Assembly (NCBI GenBank): GCA_036971715.1
Contig: JAVHJL010000002.1
Location: 94,501-158,500 of the forward strand
DNA: 64,000 nucleotides
Direction of reading: 5' to 3'
Source of the DNA: Arthrobotrys musiformis
Lineage: Eukaryota; Ascomycota; Orbiliomycetes; Orbiliales; Orbiliaceae
The notes under the pieces were generated by a model. That model was not told where the DNA came from and made no database searches. It saw only the letters and a program-made list of their open reading frames with translations. The position numbers and the translations under genes were made by a program. Shown in pieces: positions 35,063-45,784 of this stretch (position 1 is the stretch's first letter; every line of letters begins with the position of its first letter).

Positions 35063-36805
35063 GGACTCCCAGAGACTAATGTTGCATTGCTCAAAACTAG
35101 TGTCGGCGTGATTTGCGAGGCCTCCACGAGTGTATTGAGCCGATACCTTGGAAATTCCATACCGACATGTGTATGCTGTGAGGCTTCGGGTGGTGACAGG
35201 CTTTCTCCGCCTCCGCCTGTTCCTGCAAATGTCACGCTCACAATCCGTCTAGGCGAGAAGTTGGATGCAAAGACGGGCGCAATCGACCGTAAGCCCTACG
35301 GCAGCGTGAACTATCGCCAATTATCACTAGTGACGCGGTCCGGCCAAAGTCTCTATCGACTCCAAATCCCGCCCAAGCCCCAGCACAATAATACGAAGGC
35401 CGTGCGCACACCGCCTGAAATTGGTGAGATCACGGTTTTCCGCTACACCGAAATCGACAATGCCCCTGCACCTGCAAAGTTAACTGCAGGATCCCTGTAC
35501 CAACTCTGGGTACACACCGCCTTCAATGACACTAGCAGTGCCTTTTCAAGTTCCGACGAAACCCTCAACGCCGTCTGGGGGCTATGCAAGCACACCGTCA
35601 AAGCTGCCACCGCGTTTGGCGTGTACATTGACGGTGAGCGCGAGCGTATCCCCTACGAAGCCGATGGCTACATTAATCAGCTGTCACATCTGGCGTGTGA
35701 TGCCAACCCCGAAGTGGGACGCTACACAGTCGAGTATCTCCTCGCGCACCCAACCTGGCCGACGGAATGGAGCTTCCACATGCCTATGATGGCCGCCGCC
35801 GACTACTGGTTCACTGGCGACATCACGCTGTCCGCCAACAACTATGAAGCGCTGAAAAAGAAACTACTCATGGAAAAAGCCCGTGCAACTGACGGCTTAC
35901 TTCGCTCGGTAGGGATTGTAGACTGGCCCATCAGCGAGCGTGACAATTATAACGATGGGGTAGATACGCGAAATCAAATCGGACCAGAGATTAACACCGT
36001 CGTCAACGCCTTTTACTACCACGTCCTGAATAAAATGGCCGACATCGCCCACGCGACCAACCGAGAAGTGGACGCCCGCCTCTTCACGTCAAAAGCTCGA
36101 CAGATCTACGCCGCCTTCAACACCGTCTTCTTCGACCCCACCCGCGGCATCTATATCGACGGCGAAGGTTCCACCCACACCTCGCTACATGCAAATATGT
36201 TCCCGCTAGCATTCGACCTCGTGCCACCCACCCGTCAAAACGCCGTTGCCGACTTCGTACAATCCCGCGGAATGGCATGTAGCGTCTACGGCGCTCAATA
36301 TCTCCTCGAATCCCTCTTCAAATCCGGAAGAGACAATATGATCGCACTCGGCTCGACGATGACACTCGAAGCCTGGGACAGGAAATACAAGCCTAACCTA
36401 ACCTGGAACCACGCATGGGGCGCCTCTCCCGCGAACATCATCTCACGCTATGTACTAGGCGTGCGCCCCTTGAAACCAGGGTTTAAGAAGATCCTGATAG
36501 CACCGCAACCCGGTGCTCTAACGGAGGTTCGTGGCGTAGTACCCACGGTTGTAGGCCCGGTAGCCGTAAACTATCAAATCGGGGTGCTGGAAGTCGAGAT
36601 TCCGGAAGGGACGACGGCGCGCGTGGTGGTTCCGAATAAAAATAAATCCATAACTACACGGCAGCAGCCCCAGCACCGGTATCCGCCGCAGATTCTTATC
36701 AACGGGGTGAAAGCGACTGGTGTGTTGGTGAACGGCGACGTCGTTGTGGATGATGTCGGGCCGGGGAAGTCCGTTCTTGATATTCGTCCTAAATCGGTCC
36801 TCTAA
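35063..36805 (+). CDS. GH78-type alpha-L-rhamnosidase, 5' end missing
   Basis: A long open frame encodes the (alpha/alpha)6-barrel domain and C-terminal domain of a fungal alpha-L-rhamnosidase, which releases terminal rhamnose from plant polysaccharides and glycosides. Counting from the codon at 35087, landmarks are GEKLDAKTGAIDRKPYGSVN (56-75), DGERERIPYEADGY (182-194, the acidic cluster expected to hold catalytic residues), HPTWPTEW (221-228), GEGSTHTSLHANMFPLAF (359-376), GMACSVYGAQYLLE (395-408), TMTLEAW (424-430) and NHAWGASPANI. The frame opens after a TGA at 35060 and has no ATG before residue 232, and the first 45 residues do not look like the family. So the N-terminal part is lost or lies on an unseen exon. 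About 20 residues usual before GSTMTLEAW also seem to be missing. Probably non-functional as it stands. Confidence 0.75.
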   Translation, partial: GLPETNVALLKTSVGVICEASTSVLSRYLGNSIPTCVCCEASGGDRLSPPPPVPANVTLTIRLGEKLDAKTGAIDRKPYGSVNYRQLSLVTRSGQSLYRLQIPPKPQHNNTKAVRTPPEIGEITVFRYTEIDNAPAPAKLTAGSLYQLWVHTAFNDTSSAFSSSDETLNAVWGLCKHTVKAATAFGVYIDGERERIPYEADGYINQLSHLACDANPEVGRYTVEYLLAHPTWPTEWSFHMPMMAAADYWFTGDITLSANNYEALKKKLLMEKARATDGLLRSVGIVDWPISERDNYNDGVDTRNQIGPEINTVVNAFYYHVLNKMADIAHATNREVDARLFTSKARQIYAAFNTVFFDPTRGIYIDGEGSTHTSLHANMFPLAFDLVPPTRQNAVADFVQSRGMACSVYGAQYLLESLFKSGRDNMIALGSTMTLEAWDRKYKPNLTWNHAWGASPANIISRYVLGVRPLKPGFKKILIAPQPGALTEVRGVVPTVVGPVAVNYQIGVLEVEIPEGTTARVVVPNKNKSITTRQQPQHRYPPQILINGVKATGVLVNGDVVVDDVGPGKSVLDIRPKSVL

Positions 36806-36894
36806 ATCATACCAAAAAGAACCGAATATAATCGATGGATTATCTATTATTAAAGGGAGCCGATCGCGGGTCCCCCATTTCACAACCGATTGCG

Positions 36895-39800
36895 CTATTC
36901 GAGGCTTGCTTTGTGTTGTCTTTGTGGTTTTTCCTCCAGCAACGCCTGGACTTCTGTGACAATCATTCGGAATGCTCCTCCGGCCGCTTTTACTTCTGCT
37001 TTTAATTCCTCATGCTGCCCTCCGTTCCTTTGAGCCAACCATGTATGTGGCGCTGAATATCTTCTGCAACCGTCTGCCCCCATGTCTGGCACATTTCTTC
37101 AAACTGGCCCTGGATACCTTCAACTTCCTCCTGTATCTCCCCAGCAAGAGTGTTGAATACGCGTTCCTCACGAATGTAGTTCTCGAAGGTCTTGGTCATT
37201 TTCTCCAAAGCGCCCACCCCTAGAAGATATTAGTATCAAAACCAACGAGAGTTTGTTAGTGACATACCTTTCTCTTCAACAGCTCTTTCATACCCGGGTC
37301 GTAGCAGATCCGTCAGACGATCGGGAAGAAGAAACAATCGACGTACAGGTCTAAAATGTTAGCACAGCGGTAGGGATATGTATTGGACACCGTACCTCTG
37401 GTCCTCCACCAACTTCTCGCAAGACTTCGTAGCTATAGCTTGAGCGTTTTCAAGTCGTGGTGTCAAACATTCTTCAAGTAGTTTGATAGAAGTCTCTCTC
37501 CCCTTCGGACTACTTTGGAAATTCTCATCGATGCAGTCTGCCAATTAGAATCGCTCTCATTGTTACATAGGTGCAACGTACTCCGCCAGGATACTTCAAA
37601 CTCCTCCAAGGCGCGAAGAACTTGGGAATTCCAAGTCCGTAAATGCCCCTCAGTCTTTGTAATAAACGCTTTCCAGAGACTGTCAACCTCGGCGCCCAAT
37701 GGAGAAAGAAATTGCTCATTAAGATTTTTCAATTTGCCAGTGGTTGACTCTCCATGGTGGAGATAGGCGGATCTAACAGCCTCTTTTTTGGTTAGGCCGA
37801 CCGCTAGATTATCGACCGTGGTACTTACGGTATCGATTTCCCTGCTAAATGGTTAATACCTGGTTGTAGAACGTCGGTCGCTACCTACCTTGACCATTTT
37901 TCCATGTGACTCCAAACAATACTCCTCGCCCCGGGCTATCGCGATTGCTAGTACAAGTTAGAGCTGAATAAATGCCCAATCCATCCAAGTCTACTAACCA
38001 AGACTCCCGGAAAAGAGCCGCACATCATTTTGAATATTTGTCGCGAAAATCAGTGACTCATTGCTAAGGTTCTGTTGCCACGTTAGACTGAAGAAAATAG
38101 TAATTTTACGGTGTTTAGAGGGGTAAAACTCAGGCATTCGACAATGCCGTAAATGCCTTGGCCATTTCGGCCTTTGCTTTCTTCCTCCCTGCTTCGCTCA
38201 TACTTGTCGAAGTGTTGCTGGCGAAGAGGCTTGCCGAACTTTGGATGCTCAAAATACTCTGGACAAATTGGGCTGCTAATGCTGACTTCTGCTCTAATGG
38301 AGCTGATGCACAGTAATCACGTAGCATTGGAATCTGCGTTTGGTCCAGGCTCATTGTCCCAGGTGCTTTGCGCGGCGATATATGGCGAAGATAGTGTTGG
38401 GCAGATGTAACGTAGCAGGTAATTGAAGTCTCTTCATTCAGAAGATTTGAGTAGGTTTTAGCGATTGACTTAATGGCGTATTTGTCTCGTGCCTCGATAC
38501 ATAATTGCTGGAGGCTTTGGCTGTTTAGCGGGATCCTGTCATACGGCCCGTGGAACTAACCTCTCTTCAAGTGATGAAATCTCCTCTTTGGCTCGATCCT
38601 GTTGTTTCGGGCTACAATACTGTTAGCTTCATTAGCCAGAAGACGGGTTTCCTGGCCCCTTAGCCTCTAAATTCAGATATCGGGACTCAATTTCGTGGTT
38701 CAGGGCATGGTATTTCTCCAAGAACTGCCTGTCGCCCTTGAAGTCTTCTGCCGCGTCGCTGGGTTCGAATTGCTAGCCAAGTCAGTCAGCAGGAGATATC
38801 ACAGGGCAAATGGTGTCTTACATCGCTGCAGGTACAAACAATCGTTAGATGTCTTCCCCCACCGTGTTGAAGTCGCTTTATATAGCCTTCTCGAGATAGT
38901 TCTCCTGTCGTTTCGTCGGTGACGGCTCTTGTAAGCCTGGTAACGACGACTATCTCGTTTGCTCGCGTCATATACTGTCGGGTTACCGTTGTACAGGCCG
39001 CATTAGAGTCCCGAAGCCCAGGGAGATCTACAAGTATTGCACCGGTCTTAAGGGCCTCGGAGTCGACGTAGAGTCTTCAAGTCAGCCCACAGCGGCAAAG
39101 GTCTGATACTGGCTCCGAGCAGCTTACTTGACAACTTTGACAAGAGGCCAGAGTTTTGATTCTTCTTCATCAGTTGTAAAAGGCACCAGAGATTGCATAT
39201 AATTAACAGCATCGGCCCTCAGGTCTGTCTCAAGGGTATGCTTCCCATTCATGAGAATTTCATTCGACTTGTAGAGTTCAGTGACTTTTGAAGTACGTCT
39301 GCAGAACTGGAGATATCGGGGAAGAGAGCTTTGATTTTGGCTAAGGCAATTTTCTCAGCTTCACCGAGAAGATTTGTAAAAGGAAAACTTTGGATCCGTT
39401 CCAGACCCGCCCACGTCATGAACAATGGCCCGCATCTCGGATTCTAATTCGTTTTGCTGGAGAAACTTTGTTTCAATACGATATCCTTGTTTACCATTTT
39501 CTCGTTGGCGGATTTCGATTGGGAATGAGGTGCAGGCATGAAGACCAGACTAACTCGTCAGCGAAGTCGTGCCTACGTGTAAGAGGGCGGGGGGCCTTAC
39601 AGTCGGGAGAAGGTTAGGTTCCCCGAGAACTGCAGTCAGCAGCTTTGATTTTCCTGAAAAGGCCTTAGAAAATTTAACGGCTTGAGGCAGACTACTCGAA
39701 GTTACATACCCACGCCACTGTCTCCAATGAAAGCTAGGACGGCTGTCGCCGAAAAATCGGCCTGCTCAGTCTCCAACACTCGCTTTAAGATATTGTCACT

Positions 39801-39956
39801 CTGGAGGTCGAGCAACCCGTTGCTTCTCATATTTTGCAAAGGAACTTTAATCTGCGCGAGGAAGCCCTTCCCGTCGGATAGAAGACGGTTGAGCCGCCCT
39901 TCAATTTCTCGGGGAGAGGGCTTGCTCTCTACTGACGCAGTATGAAGCATTAACAT
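36895..39956 (-). pseudogene. Dynamin-like large GTPase (SLIP-GC-like), multi-exon and decaying
   Basis: Minus strand, start ATG at 39956 (MLMLHTASVESKPSP). Exon 1 39956-39710 and exon 2 39653-39601 are joined by a 56-bp GT-AG intron that splits the P-loop FIGDSGVG|KSKLLTAVLG. A 51-bp intron (39600-39550) leads to exon 3, with switch I as SGLHACTSFPIEI. Downstream come VDLPGLRDSNAA (G3, about 39030), LTIVCTCSD in the G4 position, a good 50-bp intron with GCTGAC branch point (about 38837-38788), then SDAAEDFKGDRQFLEKYHAL and coiled-coil exons, ending EVQALLEEKPQRQHKASLE at 36895. Large GTPases of this fungal group are poorly characterised. At least two one-base shifts (about 39385 and 39270), and a third break near 38640, are not explained by introns, so the copy is probably inactivated. 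If they are assembly errors, the gene would be near-complete (about 850 codons). Confidence 0.6.
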
Positions 39957-41629
39957 GCATGTGCGTGATCGCCGGAGAGAAAGATAGACGCGAGGACGCC
40001 ATCTGTACCCGGCTCGCACAACTGTACTACATACGGTACATGTGTGCTTCAGGACAGAAACGAGAGAGGAACGATAATCCGGTTGTTGGCACGGTTGTGC
40101 GGCGGACCTCGGAGGTTCGAGGAGGGGATAAGGTGGTGTACGCTTTGTAGGGATAGTTAGGTTCCCTAGTAACGCTAGGCCACCTCTAGGGGTATGATGC
40201 GGCTGGCTGAGACAAAAGTATCCAGCACTTGGAGATTTGTTCGTCGGTGGAAGAATATTCGAATTCGGGAGTAGAGCAGCCGGAATGGTAACAAACACTC
40301 CTTCTTGTGTCCCTTCTAGACGCCGTCGCCCGGTGGGTATTCTCCCAATATCGCCTTCTATTCCCCTCCGTCCTTCTAGTTCTCACCGCCTTCCTTGAAC
40401 CAATCGATTTCTAGTTTGCGTTCTTGATGATTGTGTTAAGGAATCCGAAGGTTGCAGAATGGTGGTTTGTGAGGTTGGGATATGAGGAGCATGTTAATAC
40501 TCGAACAATTGAAGAAGTTGGCGATGAAGAGAAGGAGGAGGAAGAAGAAGAAGAAGAGCCAAGACCGAGGATTATGATCAGCCAAGAGCAGTCTAATGGA
40601 GGCGGGATAAATGAGCGGACGAGGCTACTACTGCCGAAGGACTATGGAAGGAGCAGTAGGCTAGCAGAAATGAATGACGAAGCGTGGAGTTGTGGTTGAT
40701 GATAAGAGGCGATATCGGGTTTGTAAAGAGGTGATGTGAAATAGGTCGACTGAGGGCATCATTTGTCTCTATAACCTTAAATATTTGTGAGGGATTGCTA
40801 TTAAGCTGGAGACACCAAGACAATGTCCCAGCCCAGCGCTGCTATTCAGTTACCGTGCCACGCGCCAGGACACAACCGGCGGCATCACACCAATTATTTA
40901 TTTGTTACTTTTCACGTCTTCGTAGCTCGACATGGAGAAGAAAGCAGGGTTATCCCCTCTTATAGAGCCACCGTTTAACTTCCAAAAGCCGTGTCGTTTG
41001 CTACACAACTCACCACGTGACAGAAAAGCCCCGCACTCCGCAGCCCCGCACTCAGCACTGTTCCTCCCAACATGCTCACGCTTAGATTCAAGGACAGTAA
41101 ACCCAGCAATCGACCGTCTGCGACCCTTCTGGCTTGTCTGTGGCTCGTATTCCTAAGTCCTACAGGCAAGTATAAGCTGAAAAGTCATAGAGTCTAAAAT
41201 CCGAGCTTTGAAAGTATAGTATTAAAGTCAGGAGCCTTCCAATTTCAGCCTACGAATGCTCCTTAGCCCCGCAAGAGGAGTAAAAATCCCTATAAGCCGG
41301 AAAGGCTAAGCTGCTCTGAGTTCGACAAAAAGCCAGGGAAAGGTCTGGTTGGTTCATTTTAGCCTCTGGACACTTAAGTAAGTGCTTCAACTCCTCTAAA
41401 TTCTTGAAGCTCCGATATACTCCGTGGATATACGGTTTTGGCTAGCTATTTGACCGATTGCGCCAATCGCCCAAGTCTAACACAGAAAACCACAGACAAT
41501 TAACCCGATTACGCCCGTACCTGTTCTACAAGCGATCAACTTGCACCTCTACAGTTGAGTTTTTTTTTTTTATAGAATCTCAAAGTGGAATTCCCCGCCT
41601 AGATTACCGACATCCAATAGGTCTCTGGC
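39957..41629. other. Intergenic; weak ORF at 40424-40699
   Basis: Divergent spacer between the GTPase and RNase H genes. The plus ORF at 40424-40699 (91 codons) has an acidic EEKEEEEEEEEP run created by a GAA/GAG microsatellite and no recognised domain; I give it little weight. The open frame upstream of the GTPase ATG (to 40298) has no motif and is probably leader. Confidence 0.4.
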
Positions 41630-42322
41630 ATGATGAATCCTATGCCATACTATATATCGTCGAACGTTGACCTAGAGGAATACGGTCGCTCTCGACTCTT
41701 TCATCCCTACATCGACGATACGTACAGGCAGATCTTCCGAGAAAACTCAAAGGAGCTCGTCATCCTTAATGAAGAAAAAGGGATCAGACAACTCCAGTTT
41801 ATTCCTGCTGGCAGAAGCAACCCCGTGCTTCAAAGAAATACGATGATAGTTAATATTGATGGTGCTTGCCGTAACAATGGCGGCGAAAACCCCCACGGTG
41901 CTTACGGCGTGTACTTCGGTCCAAATTCCCCTTATAATGCGTCAGGTTTAATCACAAGCGATGACGCACAAACTAGCAATCGAGCGGAAATCGAGGCCCT
42001 TATCAAGGCGTTGGATAGAATCCAGATAATAGCTAATAAGGACATGAGCCTTTCCAACTTGATAGTCCTCACTGACTCTGAGTACTTGGTCAAAGCTATA
42101 ACAGAATGGATATATATTTGGGAAGGGAGGGAGGGCATGACCTCCAAAGGGACACCGGCCGTACACTTTCATCTGCTCAAGCGGGTCCGGGACAGGCTGG
42201 ACTGGATGGAGTATAGTGATGATGGCGGTATCCAGTGCCGGTTTTGGTTGATCGACCGTAGCCAAAATGTCGAGGCGGATAAGCTTGCTCATCTAGCTTT
42301 GGATCAAGCAACTATATCATAA
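41630..42322 (+). CDS. RNase H family protein
   Basis: Single-exon frame of 230 residues starting at a double ATG. Residues 72-222 form an RNase H fold: VNIDGACRNNG with the first catalytic Asp (77), NRAEIEALIKAL with the Glu (120), VLTDSEYLVKAI with the second Asp (149), and VEADKLAHLA with the last Asp (217). All four carboxylates of the active site are present. RNase H cleaves the RNA strand of RNA-DNA hybrids. The roughly 70-residue lead is typical of stand-alone fungal relatives and lacks the hybrid-binding domain of RNase H1. There is no reverse transcriptase nearby in frame, so it is a cellular-type gene rather than part of a retroelement. It looks intact. Confidence 0.85.
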   Translation: MMNPMPYYISSNVDLEEYGRSRLFHPYIDDTYRQIFRENSKELVILNEEKGIRQLQFIPAGRSNPVLQRNTMIVNIDGACRNNGGENPHGAYGVYFGPNSPYNASGLITSDDAQTSNRAEIEALIKALDRIQIIANKDMSLSNLIVLTDSEYLVKAITEWIYIWEGREGMTSKGTPAVHFHLLKRVRDRLDWMEYSDDGGIQCRFWLIDRSQNVEADKLAHLALDQATIS

Positions 42323-44229
42323 GTTTTCGTCAGATCCTCTCGAGCCCGTGGATTGCTTTGGAGACAAAAGCTTATCAAACTTTGTATCTGTGGTTAATGT
42401 GTCTGTAATACAGGCCGTTTATCACTTAATTTATCCTGTGGTATCAAATTACACAGAGATGCATTTGTGTTTACATATGCTTATGAGTTACTAGCCCTTT
42501 TCCCAAATGAATTGAGAGCTGTATGTACTGCTATGTTGTTAAAATGGTTTGTGGATGGGCGGTTGATGACAAATGCTATAAGTTGGTAGACTGACGCACA
42601 GGCCTGTTTAAAGTTTTGCAAATGAAAGAAATGGAGCCAAGCTTGAGTTACCACCAGATTTACTGCTGTACCCAACCTTACACGTGTCAAAGTTGAAAAT
42701 GGTGATAATTAGCTGGGCTGGTCTCCTTCTGTTGTGCTTGTGGTTTTTCTTCTAACCATAGCAATGCATGATGTTGAAATATATGTATGGGTAACTTGAT
42801 TGATTTATCTTGTCTGCTATCGAAAACATGCTATGATGGTCTCCCTTATATGCACGTACAGGATAGATAGTAAGAAACTATTGGAGAGTTTTTCATTTCT
42901 GAGCTCCCCGATGGGGTCTCGCAATTGTGAAACCTTTGGTCACGTGATTACCCCCCGCGGGGGTTTCTTGGAATTCCGGATGTCCTATGAGCATAGCGGG
43001 GTGGTACCAGTGCTGGATAACCCTCTGGGTTGGATAGTGGATTTAATGGCAATTTTTTTGGTGGACGTTCCAAAGCCGGGGATATGGTGGGAACTCGAAT
43101 AATGATCCCATGATTGAACCGACAACCCTCTTTTGAAATTTTGCATGAGATTGACTGACATCCTGGACGAGCGGCTTTGGTAGCTACAAGCAAGTCTTTG
43201 AGATTCTATGGAATTTAATTCGATTTTGGCGGTAAAGAAAAATACATGACAGAGAGCTGAAGATCATAGCTCGAAGGATACTTCGGTGCCGATGTTTCCA
43301 AGGCAAACTAGAGGGAGGACCAATATATGTATAGTATGTGTATAGTGGTGTAACTTATGTAATATACGTAGAAGATTATTATATTGATGTATGAAAGGTT
43401 TGTTTGGGTAGCCGTCTTACTATTTTAGTCCTAGTCTAGTATACTGCTTCCAGTGTCCCAGGCTAATTTTAGTCCGAGAACGGTATCCGTTGGATTCCCG
43501 CTTGATCATAATTGTGAATAATAACTAAAGGCCGTATCCTTATCCTCCTCTCCCTTCTTTCCGAACTCCTGGAGAAGCTAGGCAACATCCTCTTTGCTAA
43601 CGGTGGGAACCCAAAGCTCGTCGAGCGACCGTCATCTTCCTAGAAGGTTCAATATCTGCCAGCTCGACTGAGGCTATCTCTTTGCCGATATCATATTCAT
43701 CGCTGATGCCGTACTCTTCGGCAGTACGTAAATCGTCATCTGGTCGAAGAGCCTGTCCCAAACTTACCTTTATAAGCTTAGTATAGCGTGATAAGTTCTT
43801 CGCACTTCTTGTGTTTCTATGGTTCGGGAAATGCAATATCAAACAGGATCAACACAAATCCGCCCGCGATACTCTACATCCTGAGTAAACGCTTGGCGAA
43901 TTTCTGTGGAGGCACTGCACTGTCTAATTTATTTCAGTGATTCTTTTGCTGCTGTGAGATTTTATTTCGCCTATAGTTACGAAGATTGTGCCAGCTTAGA
44001 TTTATGTGGTGTTTTTTAAAACAGGTTTTCAATGCTCAGTAAGTAGGCGGAATTTCCCAAGGGCACTGCCATAGACACGTCGTGCAATTGTGCACACAAG
44101 GCTTAGCTAGATAATTTCACACACGCGATTCCATAGAAGTTTCTTGAGAATTCTTCTTCACGATCCAAGACAGAGCTTTGGCGCAACAGCTTTCTCAACA
44201 CAGTATACGATTGGTATAAGTTGCTATAG
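42323..44229. other. No supported gene
   Basis: Short ORFs only: plus 42800-43102 (100 codons, NPLGWIVDLMAIFLV) and minus 43597-43842 (81 codons, acidic middle). Neither has a recognised motif. A CG-rich palindromic stretch CCCCCCGCGGGGG lies near 42952. Confidence 0.35.
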
Positions 44230-44972
44230 ATGGAGGCTACGAAAGATCTGGAAATTATCCCAGTACAACGCAATTTCGTTGACAAGGCGGCTACTTCTCT
44301 AAGCCTCTATAGTGAATACGGAAGCACAGGTCGCCTAGAGGCTCTTGATCATGCTATTAGATTAGGAGAGAAGGTTTTACCTAGCATACCTGAAAACGAT
44401 ATATTTATAACTCGGCACCCGAACTTGACAAATATATCAATATATTACAACACGCGGTTCAATAAGCTGGGAAAACCAGCAGACCTTGGGAGGCCGATCA
44501 AACTAACAAAACAAGCTATTGCCATTTCTACAGATGGCAGTCCAGGGCGAGATGTGTATCTTAATAATTTATCCAATTAATATAGCTCTCGATTCAATCG
44601 GTTTGGAAAAGAAGAAGATCTCGAAAAAGTTATTGAAGCTACAGAGAGAGCTGCTACTATGCCCCTAGAAGACAGTCCCGTGAGAACTAGTTACCTCGGT
44701 AATCTAGCAAAATGGTACCCTTATAAATTCAAACTAAACCCGGTTGACAACCAAGCGGATCTCGAAAATGCCATTAAGTTAATGGAATAAACTGTCAAAA
44801 TAACTCCAGATGATGGCCCAAACCTAGCTGGGCTCCATAGAATAGGCAGGCATAATGTAGTGATCTCGTGCCGAGTATGTCGCCTGGGCAACAACAGTTC
44901 CCATATCACGCATGGAGATTTCCATAACCTTTATCATTTGATGGGCCTAGTAGAAATGATGCAAACGCCAAG
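44230..44972 (+). pseudogene. TPR-repeat gene relic ending in a PNP_UDP scrap
   Basis: From the ATG at 44230 the frame encodes tetratricopeptide-like units of the fungal 'DLxxAIxxxxxA...TP.D.P.R..YLNNLSNxxSxRF' type: GRLEALDHAIRLGEKVLPSI, then DLGRPIKLTKQAIAISTDGS, DVYLNNLSN, stop (44578-44580). The same frame goes straight on after the stop: YSSRFNRFGKEEDLEKVIEA, SPVRTSYLGNLAKWYPYKF, DLENAIKLME, a second stop at 44788, and then DDGPNLAGLHRIGRHNVVIS. RIGRHNVVI is the diagnostic PNP_UDP string, so a deletion appears to have joined TPR to PNP_UDP sequence in the same frame. Two stops in an otherwise continuous frame show a recently dead gene. Confidence 0.6.
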
Positions 44973-45100
44973 ATAAATACAGTGATCACGTATATGACAT
45001 ATAAAATCCCCCACTCGATCCTTAACGGTTTCGTAGTTGAAAAAGGATGTGTATCCTATGAAGCAGCGGCTACCCAAAATACAACATCCCGATGTGTTGT

Positions 45101-45784
45101 TTATCCTGCACTGGATCTACAGTCTGTGGCGGAGCGAAGAAACCGTCTTAATTCTTCCGAGAGCCCTGCCGTTTCAGAGCCCTGCCGTTTCCGAGCCCTG
45201 GTTTTCTTTAAGGTTGATCGCTTGGCCTTGTGCTTGCGTAGGAGCTCGACACTTTCTATGCAACGCTGCGTATATCTCTTTACGAGGTTGGGGTGGTCGG
45301 TCGCGAGCTTTTCATGCAACAGGCGCCCGTTCTTCCATTCCACCTGATATACCACTTCATTCTTCCTGCGAAGAGGGTGAGCGTTTGAGTAATGAACGTT
45401 TTCCTTATATTTGCTCATTGTCGTTTCTTCGACAATTGTTGTTTTCCAACGTACTTCGTAGTAAATCTCACCGTTCACCACAGAGTGAGAAACGATGGTA
45501 TCGATATCTTGATGCGCTGTATCTTCGTTGGGACAGAGATCTGCTTGAGCTACACGTTGTGAATGTGTAGTCAAATCAATATCAGTCTCCGAGCCAGTAC
45601 TAGAGTTGCTAACTTGGGCAGCCAGTTCTTTCCGCTGTGAATCCAAAGCGGTGTCCAAGCATTTAACTTGTTGACAAGCCTCCACGGTGGGACTGCGCGT
45701 GCGGCTACAGTCAATGAAGGTTTCTCTTTTGTACGTATCTGGGCTAGTAACATTCTTGCAGTACTTTAGATCGAGTTCTGTCAT
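45101..45784 (-). CDS. Chromo-like domain protein
   Basis: 227-residue single-exon frame from the ATG at 45784. The central part, IDTIVSHSVVNGEIYYEVRW (about 91-110), KTTIVEETTMSKYKENVHYS and NEVVYQVEWKNGRLLHEKL, follows the chromo-fold pattern (I..I..H.V..G...Y.V.WK...EE), apparently twice. Such domains bind methylated histone tails or, in chromoviral retroelements, chromatin. The first 80 residues are Ser/Thr-rich and low complexity. The tail (KHKAKRSTLKKTRARKRQ) is strongly basic, fitting a nuclear protein. It could be cellular or the stray end of an integrase; no integrase sequence is next to it. Opposing plus frames at 44982-45570 are shadows. Confidence 0.5.
   Translation of the reverse strand: MTELDLKYCKNVTSPDTYKRETFIDCSRTRSPTVEACQQVKCLDTALDSQRKELAAQVSNSSTGSETDIDLTTHSQRVAQADLCPNEDTAHQDIDTIVSHSVVNGEIYYEVRWKTTIVEETTMSKYKENVHYSNAHPLRRKNEVVYQVEWKNGRLLHEKLATDHPNLVKRYTQRCIESVELLRKHKAKRSTLKKTRARKRQGSETAGLSEELRRFLRSATDCRSSAG

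Noticed and set aside
40424..40699. Acidic 91-codon ORF as a real gene
   Set aside because: The acidic run is a GAA/GAG microsatellite and no domain or conservation can be argued; mentioned only in the intergenic entry.
43090..43150. tRNA on the minus strand near 43110
   Set aside because: GGTTCAATC resembles a T loop, but the flanking five bases on each side do not form the T stem.
44982..45570. Plus-strand ORFs opposite the chromo-like gene
   Set aside because: Shadow frames; Ser/Arg/Leu-rich antisense composition and no motif.
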